Positions 29,597 to 36,063 of a stretch of 36,063 bases of DNA are shown here, one piece after another. This DNA is from an uncultured Clostridia bacterium (lineage in GTDB: Bacteria > Bacillota > Clostridia > TANB77 > CAG-508). Within the stretch, counting starts at the first letter, position 1; each line of letters starts with the position of its first letter. Below the pieces are notes generated by a model. That model saw only the letters and a list, made by a program, of their open reading frames with translations. It was not told the origin of the DNA and made no database searches. The translations under genes and the position numbers were made by a program. The stretch covers positions 1 to 36,063 of the forward strand of contig CALXJY010000011.1 of NCBI GenBank assembly GCA_944388755.1. The letters run 5' to 3'.

Positions 29597-30956
29597 TTAA
29601 ATTATTCCGACTTTTATCATTGCTTGTTTTACATCCTTGACTCCTATTATATCTAATTTATATTTATCTTTCAATAGTTTTTTATTACTTTCCGGAATTA
29701 TTGCACTTTTAAATCCTAATTTTTCTGCTTCTTTAAGCCTTTTTTCTATCATATTTATTCTTCTTACTTCTCCAGTTAGTCCGACTTCTCCTATTATAAC
29801 ACAATCTTTTGGAATTGGTTTATTCTTAAATATTGATGAAACAACCAATATAATTCCTAAATCTATTGATGGCTCATTTAATTTTAAACCTCCTACTACA
29901 TTAACATAAACATCCTGATTTCCTAACATCATCCCTGTTTTTTTCTCTATTACGGCAATTAATATAGCTAAACGATTGAAATCAATACCATTAGCTGTTC
30001 TTTTTGGATAATTACTTACTGTTTGTGTTGTTAATGCCTGTAATTCAACCAAAATAGGTCTTGTTCCCTCCATACAAGAGACTATGCATGATCCTGAAGG
30101 ATTGTCTTCTCTTTCTGATATTAATACATCAGATGGATTAGCAATCTCACACATTCCTTCTTCTTTCATTTCAAACATTCCTATTTCATTTGTGGAACCA
30201 AAACGATTTTTTACACCTCTTAATATTCTGTATGAAAAATATCTTTCACCTTCTAAATATAAAACTGTATCTACCATATGTTCTAATACTCTTGGTCCTG
30301 CAATATTTCCATCTTTTGTAACATGTCCTATTATTATTGTTGTAATATCCCTAGATTTACATATTCTCATAATTTGAGATGTTATTTCTCTAACTTGACT
30401 TACACTTCCTGCTGCAGCAGATAATTCATCTGAATACATTGTTTGTATTGAATCTATTATAACAAGTTTTGGCTGTACTTCTATTATAGCTTCATTTACA
30501 ATATCTATATCTGTTTCTCCTAAAAATAGGATGTCATCATTTTTTATGCCGTAATCTATCTGCTCTTAATTTTATTTGTTCTGCAGATTCTTCTCCTGAT
30601 ACATATAACACTTTTCCTTGCCCTTGTACCTTATCACAAATTTGTAGAATTAATGTTGATTTTCCTATACCTGGTTCTCCTCCAAGAAGTATAAGAGAAC
30701 CTTTTACTAGACCTCCACCTAGTACTCTGTCTAACTCATCAAATCCAGTTGATGTTCTAAGTGCTTGTTTAGCTTCATATGTATTTAATTTCTGTGGCTT
30801 TGTTTTTTCTTTTTTTTCTTTATTAGTACCTGTTTTAGTTTCTATTATCTTTTGTTCAAAAAAAGTATTCCAACTGTTACATGCTGGGCATTTTCCTATC
30901 CATTTTGTTGATTCATATCCACATTCATTACATACAAATATAGTTTTATTTTTCAT
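29597..30956 (-). CDS. radA: DNA repair protein RadA, split by one Leu-CGG +1 recoding site
   Basis: A RecA-like, Lon-related ATPase that promotes branch migration in recombination. The protein reads 30956-30552, skips C30551, then continues 30550-29600: about 452 residues, the normal family length. Features: N-terminal zinc finger CNECG...CPAC (residues 9-27), Walker A GGEPGIGKST (about 93-102), Walker B KLVIIDSIQ, the RadA-specific KNRFG motif, and a Lon-like C-terminal domain (DVYVNVVGGLKLNEPSIDLG). Sequence is continuous and conserved across the break (RADRL-GIKNDDILFLG), so only a single-base skip is needed. It is followed within 30 bases by disA. Confidence 0.94.
30537..30554 (-). other. 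RadA recoding site: TTA-CGG-N9-TGA
   Basis: The minus strand reads TTA CGG CAT AAA AAA TGA. Skipping the C at 30551 gives TTA GGC ATA AAA AAT GAT (Leu-Gly-Ile-Lys-Asn-Asp), the expected RadA sequence. The unshifted frame ends at TGA (30539-30537) after three codons, the same spacing as both PolC sites. Confidence 0.85.
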
Positions 30957-31053
30957 CTATAATCATATTCCTTTCTAGAATCTTAAATATTTTTTCGTTT
31001 ACTTTTTACATAATATATAACATCAAATTATATATTATTCCCTAATATAGAAA

Positions 31054-31090
31054 AAAGTATAGCATAATCCTTATTATTTTGCTATACTTT
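31054..31090 (-). terminator. Terminator of the 31128-31481 gene
   Basis: Perfect 11-bp arms AAAGTATAGCA / TGCTATACTTT. On the minus strand the hairpin runs into TTTTTTC. It separates the small gene from radA. Confidence 0.75.
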
Positions 31091-31127
31091 ACTTTAAAAT
31101 TCACACAATCATTACACATCAACCTTA

Positions 31128-31481
31128 TTATACATTGTTTTTCTTTTTTCCAAAACTTACTTCTTGGAATAAAAAGTCATGCACTTTTTCCCAAGTAATT
31201 TCTTGGTGTAAAAAATCATTTATTTCATTTTCTATCTTTTGTTGTTTAGGTGTTAAATTTACTTTAATTTCTTTATTCCAATCTATTTCTTGTAACCAAA
31301 AGTTTTTGAATTTTTGCCAAAACCCAAATTTTACAGGTAAGTTTTTATTTCTAATTGTTCCTGCTTCTTGCACTACATTTTCTTGATTATTATTTTCAAT
31401 ATTATTTTGTCCATTTTCTGTTCCGAATTCAATTCCACCAAAAACTCCTGATACTTTGTTTTCTTCACCAAATTCAGCCAT
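31128..31481 (-). CDS. Hypothetical 117-residue protein with FL-x-QE repeats
   Basis: A complete frame with GGAGG upstream of the ATG and a clear terminator downstream. The N-terminal half is polar and Gly/Asn/Glu-rich (GGIEFGTENGQNNIENNNQE). The C-terminal half carries a short motif three times: FWLQEIDWNKEI, FLHQEITWEKV and FLFQEVSFGKK, that is aromatic-Leu-x-Gln-Glu-aliphatic-polar-aromatic. This may be a repeated amphipathic interaction module. No membrane segment and no known family were recognised. Confidence 0.6.
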   Translation of the reverse strand: MAEFGEENKVSGVFGGIEFGTENGQNNIENNNQENVVQEAGTIRNKNLPVKFGFWQKFKNFWLQEIDWNKEIKVNLTPKQQKIENEINDFLHQEITWEKVHDFLFQEVSFGKKKNNV

Positions 31482-31683
31482 AAATTTTTCCTCCTTTGTA
31501 GTTTATTTCTTACTTCTATTTATTTATACTATATTTAATAAAATTAATCAAGTATTTTTTTGTTTTTTTATATTAAGTTTTTATTACCTAAATATTACAT
31601 TTTTGTTACATTTAAATAACAAATGGAAATTTCGTGAATATTATACTTATAAATTCGTATATAACTAAATGTGTAAAAGATTT

Positions 31684-32967
31684 TTACTTAGCTATAATAT
31701 AATGATCTCTTGCCTCTACAATTTCTACATTTTCTATTGTATTTTCCTTTTGTTTGGCACTTTCTTTCTGTTGTTCTACTAATATATAGTTCTTTGTATG
31801 CCCTTTATATATCCCTTGCTTTTCTTCTTCCCACAATACTTCTACTTCATTTCCTATATATTCCTTGTTATATTCTTCTTCATTTTTATCTGATAATTCA
31901 ATTAATTTTCTACTTCTTTCTTCTTTAATCTGTGGTAATATTTGTCCTTGCATTTTTTCGGCTAAAGTTCCTTTTCTTGGTGAATACTTAAATATGTGCA
32001 TTTTATAAAATTTAATTTCTTTTAAAAATTCATAAGTTTTTCTAAATTCTTCTTCTGTCTCTTGTGGAAACCCCACTATTATATCTGTCGTAAGATTGGC
32101 ATTTTTATATGTTTTCCTTATAATTTCTACAATTTCTTTGAATTGTGCTGTTGTATATCTTCTATTCATTCTTTTTAGCGTTTCATCACAACCACTTTGT
32201 AGTGATAAGTGAAAATGTTCACATATTTTTTCAAGTTTTGATAGTCTTTGTATAAATTCATGTGTTATTAATAATGGCTCTATTGAACCTAGCCTTATTC
32301 TTTGTATTCCATCAATTTTGTTTATCTCTTCTAATAAATCTATCAATTCATACTTCTCATCAAAATCTTTCCCATATGAAGCAATATGTATTCCTGTTAA
32401 AACTACTTCTTTGATTCCTTTTTTAGAAATTTGTGTTATTTCAGATATTACATTTTGAGGATTTCTACTCCTAACTCTTCCACGTGCATATGGTATTATA
32501 CAATATGAACAAAATCTATCACATCCATCTTGAATTTTTATAACTGCTCTTGTTTTTTCTGTATATGTAATTGTTCCAAATTCTGAAAATTCATTTTTTT
32601 TATTATTTTCATCTTTTTTAATATCTTGTAGTAAGTTATCACAATGTTTTACAATATCTACTTTTTCACTATTACCTAATGTCAAATCTATTTCTTTCAT
32701 CTTTTCTACTTCATTTTTTGCAACTTCTACATAACAGCCTACTGCAATTATTTTGGCTTGGGGATTTATTTCTTTTACTTTTCTTATCATCTGTCTTGAT
32801 TTTCTATCAGACATATTTGTTACAGTACATGTGTTTACTATATAAATATCTGCTTTTTCATGATGTTCAACTATTTTATATCCGCCTTCTATTAATTTTT
32901 GTATCATTGCATTTGTTTCATATTGGTTTACTTTACACCCCAATGTTATAAATGCTACTGTTTTCAT
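31684..32967 (-). CDS. mtaB: tRNA (t6A37) methylthiotransferase MtaB
   Basis: 427 residues. A radical-SAM enzyme that adds a methylthio group to t6A at tRNA position 37. N-terminal UPF0004 domain with three cluster Cys (TLGCKVNQYE, NTCTVTN, AVGCYVEV), radical-SAM motif CDRFCSYCIIPYARGRVRSR near residue 150, and a C-terminal TRAM-like domain (IGNEVEVLWEEEKQGIYKGH). The TLGCKVNQYET start and overall pattern place it with MtaB rather than MiaB. Confidence 0.92.
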   Translation of the reverse strand: MKTVAFITLGCKVNQYETNAMIQKLIEGGYKIVEHHEKADIYIVNTCTVTNMSDRKSRQMIRKVKEINPQAKIIAVGCYVEVAKNEVEKMKEIDLTLGNSEKVDIVKHCDNLLQDIKKDENNKKNEFSEFGTITYTEKTRAVIKIQDGCDRFCSYCIIPYARGRVRSRNPQNVISEITQISKKGIKEVVLTGIHIASYGKDFDEKYELIDLLEEINKIDGIQRIRLGSIEPLLITHEFIQRLSKLEKICEHFHLSLQSGCDETLKRMNRRYTTAQFKEIVEIIRKTYKNANLTTDIIVGFPQETEEEFRKTYEFLKEIKFYKMHIFKYSPRKGTLAEKMQGQILPQIKEERSRKLIELSDKNEEEYNKEYIGNEVEVLWEEEKQGIYKGHTKNYILVEQQKESAKQKENTIENVEIVEARDHYIIAK

Positions 32968-33068
32968 ATAAATTATCCCTTTCCTTTCAAATCATGTTAG
33001 TCACTCGATAGAAATTTATAGTATCTCTTTAAAAAAACGGGACAGCTCGAAGCTTGCCTCGTTCTTTC

Positions 33069-34073
33069 TTATCTTCTTGACCTTGCATCTAGTACATCTA
33101 AATTTTCTAAAGCTTTACCTGTTCCCAATGCTACACATGATACTGTATCTTGTGCTATCATAACATTAATTCCTGTTTTTTCCTGTAATAATTTATCTAA
33201 ACCATCTATTAAGCAACCTCCACCTGTCATATATATACCTTTGTCACTAATATCTGCTGCAAGTTCTGGTGGAGTTTTTTCAAGAACACTATGAACACTG
33301 TCTACAATCATCATCGCAGGTTCAATAAGTGCTTCTAACATTTCACTTGAGTGTATTGTAACAGTTTTTGGTAAACCTGTAGATAAATCACGTCCTCTGA
33401 TATCCATTTCAGCATCTTGAATTTTAGGATACACACATCCAATATTTACTTTCAAGTCCTCTGCTGTTCTTTCACCTATTGCAATATTATGTTTTTTCTT
33501 TATATATTTAACTATAGCTTCATCAAATCTATCACCTGCTACTTTCAAAGATGTACTAACAACTGATCCACCAAGTGATATTACTGCAATATCTGTTGTT
33601 CCTCCTCCAATATCTACTACCATATTTCCACAAGGTTTTGCAATATCTATTCCTGCTCCAATAGCTGCTGCAATTGGTTCTTCTATTAAATATACTTTTC
33701 TTGCTCCTGCTTGTGTTGCAGCATCTATTACTGCCTTTTTTTCTACCTCTGTTACTTGTGAAGGTATACAAATCATAATTCTAGGTGCAAATATAAATTT
33801 TCCACATACTTTTGCAATAAAATGTTTTAACATTTTCTCTGTAACAGTATAATCTGAGATTACTCCGTCTCTTAAAGGTCTTGTTGCTACAATATTTCCT
33901 GGTGTTCTTCCAAGCATTCTTCTAGCCTCTCCTCCTACTGCTAATACATCTCCTGTATTATTATCAACTGCTACTACTGATGGTTCTCTTAGTACTATTC
34001 CTTTTCCTTTTACATATACAATTACTGTTGCAGTACCCAAATCTATTCCTACATCTTGTCCAAATTTAAACAT
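33069..34073 (-). CDS. mreB: Rod-shape protein of the MreB/Mbl family
   Basis: About 334 residues. A bacterial actin that guides lateral cell-wall synthesis. Actin-fold motifs: phosphate 1 DVGIDLGTATVIVYVKGKGI, phosphate 2 MVVDIGGGTTDIAVISLGG, and adenosine region IYMTGGGCLIDGL. The frame opens at 34115, but GGAGG lies just before the ATG at 34073, which gives the normal N-terminus (FKFGQDVGIDLG). No mreC/mreD follows, so this may be a stand-alone paralogue. The host is probably rod-shaped. Confidence 0.94.
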   Translation of the reverse strand: MFKFGQDVGIDLGTATVIVYVKGKGIVLREPSVVAVDNNTGDVLAVGGEARRMLGRTPGNIVATRPLRDGVISDYTVTEKMLKHFIAKVCGKFIFAPRIMICIPSQVTEVEKKAVIDAATQAGARKVYLIEEPIAAAIGAGIDIAKPCGNMVVDIGGGTTDIAVISLGGSVVSTSLKVAGDRFDEAIVKYIKKKHNIAIGERTAEDLKVNIGCVYPKIQDAEMDIRGRDLSTGLPKTVTIHSSEMLEALIEPAMMIVDSVHSVLEKTPPELAADISDKGIYMTGGGCLIDGLDKLLQEKTGINVMIAQDTVSCVALGTGKALENLDVLDARSRR

Positions 34074-34281
34074 TTTTACTCCTCCACATAGTGTTTTATT
34101 ACAAATATATTTCAATTATATTACAAAAGTTTAAATTTATCAATACTTAAAACTAGATTTTTTTAGTTTTATATTTTTTGTATATTTCTTTCATTATTGG
34201 TAGTAGTTCTTCTTTACTTATATTTTGCTTTTCCATTAGAAGTTTAATCCATAATCACAACAAGTAGTGTCTAATACTATA

Positions 34282-34704
34282 TTATTCTTCTATTGTTATA
34301 TTTGAATTTGATGATTTTGTACTATACAAATTATTTAATTCTGCACATGTACTATCTCTAGAAATAGCTAAACCACTTCCAGTCGTTGATGTTCCTCCAA
34401 AGCATCCCTCATAATCTTTATAGTCGTGATCATTATAAGTATATACAATTTTCCCACTTAAATTCGCATTTATCTGTATTATTCCTGTTAAATTACTACA
34501 ATTATAAAATGTTTGCATCATATTAGTTACACTATTTGGAATTACCTTTGGAACTGTATTCAATGATGTACATCCATAAAATGTGTTTTGCATATTTGTT
34601 ACATTATTTGATATTGTTGTTGGTCCATTTACCAATGATTTACAATTATAAAACGTTCCTTGCATAGTAATTACACTATTTGGTATAATATTTTGAAAAG
34701 TTTC
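34282..34704 (-). pseudogene. Fragment of a DUF285/BspA-like leucine-rich repeat protein
   Basis: The frame is open from 34704 to 34282, with the first ATG at 34665. It has about three repeats of the DUF285/BspA type, roughly 23 residues each with the core VTNMQNTFYGCTSLNTVP, followed by a C-terminal segment (GKIVYTYNDHDYKDYEGCFG). Such repeats occur in surface proteins of gut bacteria. No ribosome binding site or signal sequence precedes it; the frame starts in mid-repeat directly after an unrelated short frame (34676-34753). It therefore looks like the 3' remnant of a larger surface-protein gene. Confidence 0.6.
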
Positions 34705-34753
34705 TCATTTGCATATCTTTCTTTAGTTTGATAATCAATTGATTGTTAGTCAT
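34676..34753 (-). pseudogene. Possible N-terminal stub of a tyrosine recombinase
   Basis: A 25-residue frame with a strong AGGAGG eight bases before its ATG. It encodes MTNNQLIIKLKKDMQMRNFS plus five residues, which resembles the start of the SAM-like N-terminal domain of tyrosine integrases (helix, then RNFSKxTI). It stops at TAG where the DUF285 repeats begin in another frame, as if a rearrangement joined two broken genes. The match is short, so confidence is limited. Confidence 0.4.
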
Positions 34754-34754
34754 C

Positions 34755-34824
34755 AAAAAAACCTCCTATTTAATATATTTGTAACTTCTAAGTTACATAA
34801 TCTATATTATACATGAGGTTTTTT
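34755..34824. repeat. Inverted repeat upstream of the recombinase stub
   Basis: AAAAAACCTC (34755-34764) and GAGGTTTTTT (34815-34824) are inverted copies about 50 bases apart. An inner TAACTT-CT-AAGTTA hairpin lies between them. The left arm overlaps the AGGAGG of the stub. It could be a terminator for the plus strand, a leader fold that hides the ribosome binding site, or an element end. Confidence 0.4.
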
Positions 34825-34849
34825 ATTTTTTCAAATTTATTCATTCGAG

Positions 34850-34870
34850 CCATTGCTGCTTCGCAGCAAT
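34850..34870. terminator. Hairpin downstream of the SUMF1 gene
   Basis: ATTGCTG-CTTC-GCAGCAAT forms a tight stem-loop about 60 bases after the minus-strand stop at 34931. No strong T-run follows, so its role as a terminator is uncertain. Confidence 0.35.
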
Positions 34871-34930
34871 TTAGTACATATCTTTCAGCAAATTATTTAC
34901 ATTCTCTTTACTATTTTTGCTATTTAGTAC

Positions 34931-36063
34931 TTATAAATATAAAGTGATACGAAAACCAGCTCCCTCGTTACTAACAGATGGGCGGAAATCATTACGGTAA
35001 GAAGCTGGACGAAGATCCTGTATAGAATAGCCTCCTCCTCGAACGATTCGAGTAAGGGTATTATAACATTCCATTGTCCATTCATTTATATTGCCTGCTA
35101 AATCATAGATATTGTTGACACAATTACTTTTATTGTTATCCACATCAATTCCTGTTTTATGAATTGTGTCTCCAGAGTTATCACCATACCATCCCATTCC
35201 TGTACTATCTTGGATATATTTTGTTAAACTTCCTGTTGCATTTGGATTTTCTATATTTTCCATCCATTTCATCACTGCATCCCACTGTACTCCATAGATT
35301 AATGTACTAGTAACACTTGCATAATTATTTGCTGTATCAAAATTTCTGGCAAGTTCTACTGCTCCTCCTGTTATTCCATCAGTTTCTTGCATTTCTCCAT
35401 TTGCTGACCATGGTATATTATTGCAAGCATCTGTTCCTTTTTTTATAACAATATTTCCATCACTATCTTTTCCTGCCTCATATCTTCCGATATAGAACCC
35501 TCCATATTCTGCTACACTTGCATACATTTCTTGTGCTTCTACTTGGGTTGTTGCTGTTTCTGTAACTTTACTATTTTTCCCTGTACTATTTGCTTCTCCA
35601 CAGGATGATAAATATGATTGCAAACTTCCATTATAATATCCTTCTCTTCTTATAAAATCACTATAATTATCTACTGGCACCCATACAAATTGATTTCCTT
35701 GTTTTGAATTATCTAGGTTATCTTCTTCCACATCTGAAATAACCAATCCTGTATCTCTAGTTCCTCCTACATAATAAAATCCGTCTGGTATGATTACTCC
35801 ATCTACAACACTTTCTCCTGTATTATCTCCGATATTAACACTTCCATCTCCATTTATTGTCACATCATATCCATCTACGGTTACGGTTGCTGATAGCTTT
35901 TCTATTTTATTATCCTCTGATATAGGATTTCCCTTATATGTTAGATTATTTATCTTTTTTAATTCATTATTTAAATCATCATAATTGATTTTTCCATTTT
36001 CTACCATACTTGCTGCTACTGCCAATTTTACTTGTTCTTCTACATTTGCTTGTTTTGTTTTTT
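34931..36063 (-). CDS. Partial pilin-like protein with C-terminal SUMF1/formylglycine-generating-enzyme-type domain
   Basis: The frame is open from the window edge (36063) to 34931, so the N-terminus lies outside. The first visible residues (KTKQANVEEQVKLAVAAS) resemble the helix after a type IV prepilin cleavage site; the prepilin assignment is inference. The remaining roughly 330 residues carry a SUMF1/FGE-sulfatase fold: FYIGRYEAGKDSDGN, LIYGVQWDAVMKWMEN, NIYDLAGNINEWTMECYN, IVRGGGYS and the terminal GAGFRITLYL. In such surface proteins the fold acts as a lectin-like binding domain more often than as an enzyme, and catalytic Cys residues of true FGE are not evident. It is the most 3' gene visible on this strand at the edge. 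Confidence 0.75.
   Translation of the reverse strand, partial: KTKQANVEEQVKLAVAASMVENGKINYDDLNNELKKINNLTYKGNPISEDNKIEKLSATVTVDGYDVTINGDGSVNIGDNTGESVVDGVIIPDGFYYVGGTRDTGLVISDVEEDNLDNSKQGNQFVWVPVDNYSDFIRREGYYNGSLQSYLSSCGEANSTGKNSKVTETATTQVEAQEMYASVAEYGGFYIGRYEAGKDSDGNIVIKKGTDACNNIPWSANGEMQETDGITGGAVELARNFDTANNYASVTSTLIYGVQWDAVMKWMENIENPNATGSLTKYIQDSTGMGWYGDNSGDTIHKTGIDVDNNKSNCVNNIYDLAGNINEWTMECYNTLTRIVRGGGYSIQDLRPASYRNDFRPSVSNEGAGFRITLYL

Noticed and set aside
34153-34236. 27-residue minus-strand frame after the DUF285 fragment
   Set aside because: Lys-rich short peptide with no ribosome binding site; more likely chance or debris of a broken gene.
34931-35100. Variable region of a diversity-generating retroelement
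   Set aside because: The C-terminal fold would fit, but no template repeat or reverse transcriptase is visible in the window.

Overview
This is about 36 kb of AT-rich chromosome from a Gram-positive, spore-forming bacterium, most likely an uncultured member of the Clostridia. The case rests on Gram-positive polC, a gerA-type germination operon, the sporulation protein YlbJ, a CIRCE-controlled groESL operon, and AGGAGG ribosome binding sites with some TTG starts. I cannot name the species from the sequence.

Layout. 1-4800 holds small unknown genes, a Rieske-type FAD oxidoreductase and ylbJ. 4802-15946 (minus strand) is a version of the conserved pyrH-frr-uppS-cdsA-rseP-polC block, with a prenyl diphosphate synthase inserted and xpt plus a helical protein between rseP and polC; dxr and ispG, often found here in Firmicutes, are absent. 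16107-20331 (plus strand) is a tricistronic germinant receptor operon followed by a tiny membrane protein. 20462-25036 holds rnr, secG, groEL and groES. 25130-25620 is an intergenic cluster of hairpin repeats with relatives elsewhere in the window. 25627-34073 holds a small unknown gene, pyrG, a cyclophilin, disA, radA, a small unknown gene, mtaB and mreB. 34282-36063 is an accessory zone with a DUF285/BspA-like fragment, a possible recombinase remnant and a partial pilin-like/SUMF1 protein.

The standout observation is recoding. PolC is interrupted twice and RadA once, and all three interruptions have the same form: a Leu codon, then in-frame CGG, where skipping only the C restores the conserved protein with a Gly (GGA, GGA, GGC). 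In all three, the unshifted frame meets TGA after exactly three further codons (CGG-N9-TGA). Reading by eye, I found no other in-frame CGG in any recognisable conserved gene of the window; the only others are five in four small or unknown genes, none preceded by Leu or followed by TGA at that spacing. This looks like a site-specific +1 recoding system (frameshifting or four-base decoding) acting on replication and repair genes, not random damage. PolC also carries a tandem duplication of its OB domain.
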